From Holosporaceae bacterium (GTDB taxonomy: Bacteria > Pseudomonadota > Alphaproteobacteria > UBA3830), in the NCBI GenBank assembly GCA_031267195.1, contig JAIRZO010000083.1:1-8020 (forward strand): DNA of 8,020 bases. Reading direction: 5' to 3'. The notes below the pieces were generated by a model, which saw only the letters and a list, made by a program, of their open reading frames with translations, searched no databases and was not told where the DNA came from. The position numbers were made by a program, and so were the translations under genes. Of the stretch, positions 1-6,063 are shown piece after piece; positions within the stretch are counted from its first letter, which is position 1, and each line of letters opens with the position of its first letter.

Positions 1-1006
1 GCAGCTCATATCCCTCATCTTCCGTTTTTAATCCTATTTCTATATCGCTTTCGCTGATCTTATTAACTTTGTGTCCAAATTCCATAATTACAATTTCTGC
101 TGTGTCGGAATCTATAATCTGGTTGGCCGTAACCATCACTCCAAGTTTCATGAGAGTTTTCACCACTTCTCCCACACGGACAGCCATTCTATTTGCCAAT
201 TCCTGGACGCCAATGGTCTCCGGTAGGATTACTTCCTTGATTATTTTTGACGTTTCTGGTCCAGCTGCATAAAATTTGTTCTTCTGCTTTGCTCTTTTTA
301 TTGAACTGAGTGATCTCCCTTTTTCTCCGACATCATCAAGAGCATTGTATATGGAGATTCGCCCAAAGCCGGAAGCATATTTGTTTCTTAATTCCTTGAT
401 GCCTTTTTTAACCGTCACAATCTTTTTCGCATTCGCATTGGAAGATTTTGAAGTTATATCATCATCCTCATCATCAAAATCCGCATTTTCCCGCGAAGAT
501 TTATGGGAAGTATAGCGAGATCGTAAAAAATCTGCAGACTCCGGTGCGACAGTAGCTTTTCCAGAAGCATCATGGCTTGGCGTTTTCTCAAGAATTTCAG
601 CCACCTTCTTGGATTCAAGCATTTCCATTTCCCAAGCTTGTTCCTCTATTTCTTCCTGTTTCAGATGCTCCTGTTCTTCTATTTCTCTTTTTAACCGCTC
701 GGTTTGTTCTTTTTCCTCCCGAATTGCATCCTGAATAACCTTGATTCTTGTCTCCATTTCTTGTGTAGTTAATAGATTCCCTGTAGTGTCTTTTGCAACA
801 TCAACAGAACCGGAAGCGACGTTGTCAGCAGTGGGACCAGTACCGAATCGGGAAGCGGGGACACGTTTCTTTTTCACCTCCACCACCACTACTTTGCTTT
901 TCCCATGCGAAAAGCTTTGCCGAACTTTCGTATCACTAGCATCACCAGATGGTTTCACGTCACTGGAACGAGACAAGCTCAGTGTGCTCTTTTTTTGCTC
1001 TGTCAT
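1..1006 (-). CDS. infB: Translation initiation factor IF-2, N-terminal part (runs off the left edge)
   Basis: IF-2 is the GTPase that places initiator fMet-tRNA on the 30S subunit and promotes 50S joining in the cytoplasm. The gene starts at an ATG (1004-1006) on the minus strand, and about 335 codons are visible with no stop before base 1. Residues 28-38 read VRQSFSHGKSK, followed by a VVVVE-KKKR stretch; this is the N-terminal signature of alphaproteobacterial IF-2. Residues of about 84-150 are Glu/Lys/Gln-rich and probably form a charged helix or coiled coil. Residues of about 259-325 are the IF2_N domain, with ILPETIGVQELANRM, then a VKTLMKLGVM stretch and EFGH. The GTPase domain lies outside the window. 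An AGGGAT sequence about 12 bases upstream is a modest ribosome binding site. The gene lies 32 bases downstream of nusA on the same strand, so co-transcription is likely. The identity is secure; the gene is cut by the window edge, not broken. Confidence 0.94.
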   Translation of the reverse strand, partial: MTEQKKSTLSLSRSSDVKPSGDASDTKVRQSFSHGKSKVVVVEVKKKRVPASRFGTGPTADNVASGSVDVAKDTTGNLLTTQEMETRIKVIQDAIREEKEQTERLKREIEEQEHLKQEEIEEQAWEMEMLESKKVAEILEKTPSHDASGKATVAPESADFLRSRYTSHKSSRENADFDDEDDDITSKSSNANAKKIVTVKKGIKELRNKYASGFGRISIYNALDDVGEKGRSLSSIKRAKQKNKFYAAGPETSKIIKEVILPETIGVQELANRMAVRVGEVVKTLMKLGVMVTANQIIDSDTAEIVIMEFGHKVNKISESDIEIGLKTEDEGYEL

Positions 1007-1038
1007 ATAAAAAATATCCCTACAAATTCAAGAATAAT

Positions 1039-2547
1039 TCATTTGAACCAATGTTCCCTGGATTTCATGATGACTTCATTTGCGAAATTTTGATTAATCC
1101 CAGGCAATATTTCCATCAACTCATCGGTACACAGATCTGCCAATTCATCCAGCTTTAAAATGTTCTTTTCGGCCAAGGCTAAAATCATATCGTCCGATAG
1201 CAGGCCCATGGTTATAATTTCCTTATCAACCTCCATGCTTTTAATTTTTTGCGCTGACTCTTCCTTTTTTCGTTGCATATAATCTTTTGCACGAGAAATA
1301 AGCTCTTTAGCAATATCCTCATCAAACCCGTTGATGGAGGCTAATCCCTCTATTGGACAGTTTGACAGTTCCTCCACAGTTTCAAATCCCTCAGTCACTA
1401 GCAAATGGGCAATAACTTCGTCACAGTCAAGTGCTTCCATAAACGTTTGCGAATTTAAATGATATTCTTTATTCCTCTGCTCCATGGCAAATGTTTCGGA
1501 TACAACAGTGACACTGCAGCCTATGAGGATGGAAGCCAAGCGGACATTCTGTCCCCTCCTTCCTATTGCCAGACTCAGTTGATTATCCGGGGCTAGCACT
1601 TCAAATCTTCTGTTCTCCTCATCCATTACAACTCGCGTAACCTCCGCTGGAGCCAATGCGTTTACGGCAAATGTTGCTAAATCATTGGACCAGAGAATGA
1701 TATCGATCTTCTCTCCCTGCAACTCCTGAATAATGGCCTGAACTCGGTTGCCACGTACTCCAACACAGGCACCGATGGGATCTATGTTCGTGTCAGCTGA
1801 ATACACGGCGATTTTCGCCCGGCTTCCCGGATCCCGAGCCACCGCTTTTATTTCAATAACTCCATCATAAATTTCTGGAACTTCCTGCATAAAAAGTTTG
1901 GCTAAAAATTGAGGATATGTGCGGGATAAAAATACCTGGTGTCCTTTGGATTCTCGGGAAACTTCGTATATATATGCTCTTATGCGATCTCCGATGCGAT
2001 AATTTTCTTTTGGAATCAGTTGATCCTTCTTTATTACCGCTCCGGTTTTTCCAATATCCACTATTAGGTGATTGTATTCCACACGTTTCACAATGCCACT
2101 TATTATTTCGCCGACCCTATTTTTGAATTCCTCATATTGTTTTTCTCGTTCCGCTTCAGTAATTTTTTGAATTATTATTTGGCGACCAACCTGGGCCGCA
2201 ATCCTGCCAAAATTAACCGGCGGTAATTTTGTGCTAAGAATCTGACCAGTAACCGCATTAGGGTCAATTTTTAAAGCATCCTCCAAAGTAATATCTACAA
2301 ATTCATCCTCAATAGTTTCTTTTACCGTAATGCATTTGAGTATCGATACTTCTCCGATTTTACGATCTATGATTACACGAATATCGTGCTCATGCCCATA
2401 TTTAGATTTGGCAGCTTTTTGAATAGCTCCTTCCATGGCCTCCAATATTTTCTCTTTTTCTAATCCCTTTTCCCGAGCAACAGCTTCAGCGATCTGCAGC
2501 AATTCAGGTCCATAAAATTTAGAATCAGTCCACAAAGATGTTGACAT
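1039..2547 (-). CDS. nusA: Transcription termination/antitermination factor NusA
   Basis: NusA binds RNA polymerase and nascent RNA and modulates pausing, intrinsic termination and antitermination. I chose the ATG at 2545-2547, giving 502 residues, because the protein then begins MSTSLWTDSKFYGPELLQIA and the conserved N-terminal domain starts almost at once. GAGG lies about 11 bases upstream. A TTG 45 bases earlier (2592) is open in frame but adds residues I do not recognise from the family. The order is: N-terminal polymerase-binding domain (about 10-130); S1 domain (about 144-208); KH1 with GACVGVRGNRV near 259-269; KH2 with LAIGRRGQNVRLAS near 326-339; then two acidic helix-hairpin-helix repeats (about 368-424 and 440-500), as in longer proteobacterial NusA. 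The length is normal and no key motif is missing. The gene heads the minus-strand unit with infB. The usual upstream rimP and the ylxR between nusA and infB are both missing. Confidence 0.96.
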   Translation of the reverse strand: MSTSLWTDSKFYGPELLQIAEAVAREKGLEKEKILEAMEGAIQKAAKSKYGHEHDIRVIIDRKIGEVSILKCITVKETIEDEFVDITLEDALKIDPNAVTGQILSTKLPPVNFGRIAAQVGRQIIIQKITEAEREKQYEEFKNRVGEIISGIVKRVEYNHLIVDIGKTGAVIKKDQLIPKENYRIGDRIRAYIYEVSRESKGHQVFLSRTYPQFLAKLFMQEVPEIYDGVIEIKAVARDPGSRAKIAVYSADTNIDPIGACVGVRGNRVQAIIQELQGEKIDIILWSNDLATFAVNALAPAEVTRVVMDEENRRFEVLAPDNQLSLAIGRRGQNVRLASILIGCSVTVVSETFAMEQRNKEYHLNSQTFMEALDCDEVIAHLLVTEGFETVEELSNCPIEGLASINGFDEDIAKELISRAKDYMQRKKEESAQKIKSMEVDKEIITMGLLSDDMILALAEKNILKLDELADLCTDELMEILPGINQNFANEVIMKSREHWFK

Positions 2548-2702
2548 AGCAAGTGTATCCTCAAAAGAATATATCCTAATGTCACCCAGCAAATACCAGA
2601 TGACATCGCCTTTAGCTTTATTATAAGCATGATCAGCGCAAACTCCTCCTGGAGCTAGTTTTTTTCAGTTTTTTATAAAAAAACAATCCTAGTAACGTTG
2701 TT

Positions 2703-2731
2703 ATTATTGCACTCTTCCTTTGAATAGACAA
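2703..2731 (-). promoter_or_regulatory. Candidate sigma70-type promoter for nusA-infB
   Basis: Read on the minus strand, a -35-like TTGTCT (2726-2731) is followed by a 17-base spacer and a -10-like AATAAT (2703-2708), one base off TATAAT. This would start transcription near 2696 and leave a leader of about 150 bases before the nusA ATG. It is the best-spaced pair I found on this strand. AT-rich DNA gives many chance matches, so this is a prediction only. Confidence 0.4.
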
Positions 2732-2800
2732 TAAATATCATTAATATTTTGTTCTATCTTCACCGATTTACGTAAAAATTTCTTCGAATCATGAAAACAA

Positions 2801-2816
2801 TCCACTCTTCAGTGGA
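2801..2816. repeat. Perfect 6-bp inverted repeat with 4-base loop
   Basis: TCCACT - CTTC - AGTGGA forms a perfect short hairpin or operator-like dyad. It sits upstream of both predicted divergent promoters, about 70 bases from the nusA -35 and 30 bases from the rplI -35. There is no T-run after it on either strand, so a Rho-independent terminator is unlikely. It could be a regulator binding site or chance. Confidence 0.35.
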
Positions 2817-2845
2817 AGACGATTTATTGTATCACAGGAAAGCAT

Positions 2846-2874
2846 TTGCATTCTGTCTTCGCAGGCTGTATCAT
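2846..2874 (+). promoter_or_regulatory. Candidate sigma70-type promoter for rplI
   Basis: TTGCAT (2846-2851) and TATCAT (2869-2874) are separated by exactly 17 bases. The -10 element matches the consensus at five of six positions; the -35 is weak (three of six). Transcription would start near 2881, giving a leader of about 70 bases before the rplI ATG. The placement is reasonable for the first gene of a unit, but the evidence is only this pattern. Confidence 0.35.
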
Positions 2875-2950
2875 CTACAAAAGCGTTATCATTGAATTAT
2901 CAGCTGTGAGTTGCGTTGATTGAATATATAGTTGCGGAGTACATAGTCAC

Positions 2951-3580
2951 ATGGAAAATTTAAAGGTTATTTTGTTAAGGAAAGTTGCTGGATTAGGAGT
3001 TATTGGTGATGTTGTTGGTGTAAAACCTGGATTCGCCAGGAATTATCTTTTGCCAAAAAAAATTGCCATGAGAGCAACCATTGAAAATATCAAATATTTT
3101 GAGGCCTGTCGTGTTCAAATTGAGGAACACAATGCAGAAACCAGAGCCGAAGCTGAAAAAGTTGCTGGAAAAGTGAATGGATTGGTGGTGATTTTGGTAC
3201 GCCAGTCCAGTGAAAAAGGGCATTTATACGGATCTGTTACTGCCCGGGACATAGCGACTGCCGTCACCGGTGCAGGATTTGATGTGGTCGCTGGCCAAAT
3301 TAATCTACACAATCCCATCAAGTCATTGGGAGTGTATGAAATTGTTGTCGGTCTGCATCCGGAGGTATCCGTCTGTGTCCGACTGAGCATCGCAAAGTCC
3401 GAGGAAGAGGCTCGTCAGCAAATAGCCGAAATAGATGCGGCAACTAAAAGGAACACAGCGGATGGGGTGGCTTCTGCGGACGTGGCTGTTGCAGAAGGGT
3501 TGCAAACATCTTCCGGTGCACATGTTTACGAAGGCGCACAGGATTCTGCTTTATCTCCTGACGCTGAGGTGGTTGTCTAG
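2951..3580 (+). CDS. rplI: 50S ribosomal protein bL9
   Basis: bL9 binds 23S rRNA near the L1 stalk and reaches out from the large subunit, helping to keep frame and ribosome spacing. The protein starts MENLKVILLRKVAGLG. Residues 10-42 carry the family signature: the GxxGDVVxVKPGFARNYLLP segment followed by an A-MRAT stretch. A long Glu/Ala-rich linker helix (about 47-78) leads to the C-terminal domain, with EKGHLYGSVT near 88-97 and GVYEIVVGLHPEV near 127-139. GGAG lies 11 bases before the ATG. At 209 residues it is much longer than the roughly 150-residue E. coli protein; alphaproteobacterial L9 proteins often have such tails. The last 60 or so residues are Ala/Glu/Asp-rich and probably disordered. 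The usual partners rpsF and rpsR are not beside it, so here it heads its own unit. Confidence 0.96.
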   Translation: MENLKVILLRKVAGLGVIGDVVGVKPGFARNYLLPKKIAMRATIENIKYFEACRVQIEEHNAETRAEAEKVAGKVNGLVVILVRQSSEKGHLYGSVTARDIATAVTGAGFDVVAGQINLHNPIKSLGVYEIVVGLHPEVSVCVRLSIAKSEEEARQQIAEIDAATKRNTADGVASADVAVAEGLQTSSGAHVYEGAQDSALSPDAEVVV

Positions 3581-3669
3581 CTGGGTTATATTATAGTATT
3601 CAACGCAGATTTGCTGCCATTTTGTGGGTTTTGTTTTTCCACACAGAGTTCATCGAAGAGTTGTTTTTC

Positions 3670-4035
3670 ATGAAGCAGGTGTTGACTCCGGAAGATATAG
3701 GAACTATAGAGCGGACCATCGCTGCAGCGTCTTTACCTCCATGGAAAGTTGTCGAACTAAACGATGTGGATACCGTTTGGGTTTCTCCGGATATAGAAGG
3801 CAATCCCATCGCCCTTTTTGATTACCGCAGCGGTGACCAAAACAGGGCAGACGCTCGATTTGTTGTCTGTGCCCGTGATTACATGCATCTTCTTGTTAGT
3901 GAAGTGAAATCTCTACGCAAAAGAACCCTAGAATTGATTCAATTAAACAACCTGGAGCTGCAAAAACGCATCGACTTGCAGACGGATTTTAATGAATTGA
4001 AACAAACTATTCAGGCTATTGATAGCGATAAGTAA
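3670..4035 (+). CDS. Conserved-looking small protein of unknown function with C-terminal coiled coil
   Basis: I cannot assign a function. The ATG at 3670 gives 121 residues (MKQVLTPEDIGTIE...). An upstream in-frame TTG (3622) would add 16 hydrophobic residues, but it has no good ribosome binding site and looks like run-in. The layout is distinctive. Residues 12-26 (TIERTIAAASLPPWK) resemble the 'IEAR-AAATPGPW' opening, and residues 61-83 (DARFVVCARDY, then LL-EV-LRK) resemble the 'DA-FIA-AR-D-LL-EVRRLR' segment, of a family I recall from phage-type and Ead/Ea22-like hypothetical proteins. Residues of about 72-117 are heptad-like and probably form a coiled coil. No signal peptide or membrane segment is seen. 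It lies 89 bases after rplI and 25 bases before the K+ permease, on the same strand. The gene call is fairly safe; the family link is from memory and tentative. Confidence 0.75.
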   Translation: MKQVLTPEDIGTIERTIAAASLPPWKVVELNDVDTVWVSPDIEGNPIALFDYRSGDQNRADARFVVCARDYMHLLVSEVKSLRKRTLELIQLNNLELQKRIDLQTDFNELKQTIQAIDSDK

Positions 4036-4060
4036 GGATCAAAAATTGGAAATGGGATAG

Positions 4061-5902
4061 ATGGGCGTAGGTAGTTTTATATTTGGTAATCCGCTGAAAA
4101 CGGAAAATTTAGCCTCTGAGAGGCTAAGCAAAACAAAAGCCCTTGCCATATTTTCCTCGGATGTCCTATCATCGACGGCCTATGCTACGGATGGAATTCT
4201 GCTGGCCCTGGGAGCATCCCTTACTTTTCTCTGTGCCATGCCGCTGGTAGCGATGATTGCGTTGCTGACATTGGTGGTTTCCGTTTCCTATTGGCAGACC
4301 ATAGAAGCCTATCCCCAGGGAGGCGGAGCATTTTCGGTGGCTCACGAAAATCTGGGAGAATTTTTTGGACTAATTGCAGCATCCGCGCTTCTGGTGGATT
4401 ACATTCTCACGGTGGCAGTTAGTCTTGCTGCCGGAGCCAGTGCAATAACATCGGCATTTCCCTCGTTTGCTCAGCATACGGTTTCTTTTTGCTTGATTTG
4501 TTTAGTGCTGCTAACCATTTCAAATCTGCGTGGTGCTAGGGAATCTGCAAATATTTTATCCATCCCAACCTACTGTTTCATATTGCTGATGGTTATTTTA
4601 GTAATTTCAGGATTATGTACCGGCAATGAAGGGATTGTACATAAAACTGCCAGGAAAATTCCTGCACATATGCCAACACTGATGGTTGTCATCATTTTTT
4701 TGCGAGCCTTTTCATCCGGTTGTTCTGTGCTGACGGGGATAGAAACCATTGCAGGTGGAGTAACTGCCTTTAAAAAGCCCCAGTATAAAAACGCTCAGAT
4801 AACTCTTTGCATAATGTCATTTGTTCTGATATTCCTGTTCGTCGGTATAACTTTCTTGTCCCGCAAATTTGGAATTGTATTCTCCGCTTCCGAAACAGCT
4901 ATATCCCAGATAGCCAAACACATTTTTGGAACTGGGTTCATGTACTATGCGATACAGTTGATGACGGCGGCGATATTGTTTCTGGCTGCCAATACTTCTT
5001 TTGCGGGATTCCCACGGCTTGCCAGTATTCTGGCCGAAAAAAAGTATATTCCAACGAATTTCGCTAATCTGGGAGATAGGCTCGCCTATTCCAATGGAAT
5101 TATTCTGCTGGCCGTATTTTCCGTATGCTTGATCATCATCTTCAAGGGCAGTACTCATGCGTTAATTCCACTGTATTCCATGGGGGTTTTTATTTCATTT
5201 TCGTTATCACAGGCGGGTATGGTAAAGCATTGGTTTAGTGTAAAAGGAAAAAATTGGCATCTAAAAGCATTAATAAACACCATCGGCACCTTGGCCACGG
5301 GTTTTACTTTGCTCATAATCATCCAAAGTAAATTTCTTCATGGAGCCTGGATCATAATGATTCTGGTTCCCATAATTTTTTGTGCTTTCAGAAAAATCAA
5401 CCGCAGATATGGAGAAATAAACGTTGAATTGGATATAAAAAGAGGGGGATTGGGAACTCTCCTGAAACCCATCAGTGAGGCAATGCCAAAGGTGGTGGTT
5501 CCTGTTTCCCGCATTCACAAAGCAACGCTGGCTGCGCTACGTTTTGCAGCATCTTTGTCTGATGATGTTGTGGCGGTGGTGGTTAATATGGATCAAAAGG
5601 AGGTTGATCGGCTAAAAACAAATTGGCGATCTTTAAATTTCAGTATGCCATTAATTATTTTGAAATCACCATATCGCTCCATTGTAAACCCATTTTTGGA
5701 TTTTTTAACTGAGCAGGATGAACGTGATCCAGATAGGGGAAAGGCAATTGTTGTCATGCCTAGTTTTGTTCCGGGGAAAATTTGGCAAAACATTCTTCAT
5801 AATCAAACCGCAACCATATTCAAAACAGCCCTGCTGTACAGAAAACAAAAAAGCGAACAAACCCGCGTTATTGTTGAAATTCCATATCAAATGAGAATTT
5901 GA
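4061..5902 (+). CDS. KimA/YdaO-like potassium permease (APC superfamily, KUP-related)
   Basis: This 613-residue inner-membrane protein matches, from memory, the Bacillus subtilis KimA layout: about 12 membrane helices (residues 30-445) followed by a soluble cytoplasmic domain (about 475-613). KimA imports K+ together with protons. Tell-tale segments are NPLKTENLASERLSKTKALA near the N-terminus, SSDVLSSTAYAT (32-43), YPQGGGA (84-90), LLVDYILTVAVS (110-121), LTGIETIAGG (224-233) and LIPLYSMGVF (368-377). Residues reported for K+ binding in KimA (as I recall Asp36, Tyr43, Tyr118, Thr121, Thr230, Tyr377) appear to line up with D34, Y41, Y114, T117, T225 and Y372 here. The tail has a universal-stress-like pattern (VVVPVSRIHKATLAALRFA). 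The start is the ATG at 4061, with weak GGA upstream; the length equals that of KimA. An amino-acid permease role is the main alternative, and automatic annotation would probably say 'APC family permease'. Confidence 0.85.
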   Translation: MGVGSFIFGNPLKTENLASERLSKTKALAIFSSDVLSSTAYATDGILLALGASLTFLCAMPLVAMIALLTLVVSVSYWQTIEAYPQGGGAFSVAHENLGEFFGLIAASALLVDYILTVAVSLAAGASAITSAFPSFAQHTVSFCLICLVLLTISNLRGARESANILSIPTYCFILLMVILVISGLCTGNEGIVHKTARKIPAHMPTLMVVIIFLRAFSSGCSVLTGIETIAGGVTAFKKPQYKNAQITLCIMSFVLIFLFVGITFLSRKFGIVFSASETAISQIAKHIFGTGFMYYAIQLMTAAILFLAANTSFAGFPRLASILAEKKYIPTNFANLGDRLAYSNGIILLAVFSVCLIIIFKGSTHALIPLYSMGVFISFSLSQAGMVKHWFSVKGKNWHLKALINTIGTLATGFTLLIIIQSKFLHGAWIIMILVPIIFCAFRKINRRYGEINVELDIKRGGLGTLLKPISEAMPKVVVPVSRIHKATLAALRFAASLSDDVVAVVVNMDQKEVDRLKTNWRSLNFSMPLIILKSPYRSIVNPFLDFLTEQDERDPDRGKAIVVMPSFVPGKIWQNILHNQTATIFKTALLYRKQKSEQTRVIVEIPYQMRI

Positions 5903-5936
5903 TTATAATTTCTTTGTGAGAGAATGATACACTGAG

Positions 5937-5949
5937 TTAGTTTAACTAA
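5937..5949. repeat. Short palindrome upstream of the ATP/ADP translocase
   Basis: TTAGTT-T-AACTAA is a perfect dyad with a single central base, about 115 bases before the translocase start and 35 bases after the permease stop. The one-base centre makes it a poor RNA hairpin but a possible operator. In DNA this AT-rich it may be chance. Confidence 0.25.
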
Positions 5950-5990
5950 TTGGGTAATTTTCTTGTGTGTAAAAATATTATGTGAACAAC

Positions 5991-6027
5991 TTGATTTTTT
6001 ATATTTTTTTATATATTTTCATATACT
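5991..6027 (+). promoter_or_regulatory. Candidate AT-rich promoter for the ATP/ADP translocase
   Basis: TTGATT (5991-5996) is followed after 17 bases by TATTTT (6014-6019). A better -10 match, TATACT, lies at 6022-6027 but at 25 bases spacing, so it would need another -35. The whole 5990-6030 stretch is nearly pure A/T with long T-runs, a composition typical of promoters but one that also breeds false matches. The 160-base gap before the translocase makes a separate promoter likely; its exact position is uncertain. Confidence 0.35.
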
Positions 6028-6063
6028 CTGTGTTTTATTTTTCGATCTGTGTGGAGAAAAAAA

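Larger units (their letters stand above)
2548..2950. other. Gene-free divergent intergenic region between nusA and rplI
   Basis: About 400 bases separate the start of nusA (minus) from the start of rplI (plus). I see no convincing protein gene, and no tRNA or rRNA. It contains one promoter-like pair in each direction, a perfect 6-bp inverted repeat at 2801-2816, a near-palindromic T6-AT-A7 tract at 2669-2683, and a strong Shine-Dalgarno-like AGGAGG on the minus strand (2645-2650) with no obvious gene to serve. In many alphaproteobacteria rimP sits just upstream of nusA, and this region is where it would be; nothing here resembles it. Confidence 0.75.

Noticed and set aside
69..1010. Plus-strand open frames opposite infB
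   Set aside because: They lie antisense to a clearly recognisable IF-2 reading frame, have biased Ser/Phe-rich composition expected from the complement of Glu/Lys-rich codons, and match no family.
2548..2592. TTG start at 2592 for nusA
   Set aside because: It adds 15 residues not recognised in NusA proteins. The ATG at 2547 has GAGG upstream and begins at the conserved domain.
2460..2630. 56-codon minus-strand ORF starting at ATG 2630, overlapping the start of nusA
   Set aside because: The AGGAGG is about 14 bases from its ATG, which is too far. The product is Leu/Cys-rich like an off-frame translation, and most of it overlaps nusA.
2643..2667. CTCC-TCCT-GGAG followed by a T-run, possible terminator on the plus strand
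   Set aside because: The stem is only four base pairs unless bulged, and there is no upstream plus-strand gene to terminate.
2783..2790. TTCGAATC, resembling a tRNA T-loop
   Set aside because: No flanking T-stem, anticodon arm or acceptor stem can be formed around it.
3622..3669. TTG start adding 16 residues to the unknown 121-residue protein
   Set aside because: There is no Shine-Dalgarno upstream, and the added residues are hydrophobic run-in rather than part of the recognisable motif.
6049..6063. GTG start for the ATP/ADP translocase
   Set aside because: The GGAGA ribosome binding site would lie inside the coding sequence; it is well spaced for the ATG at 6064.
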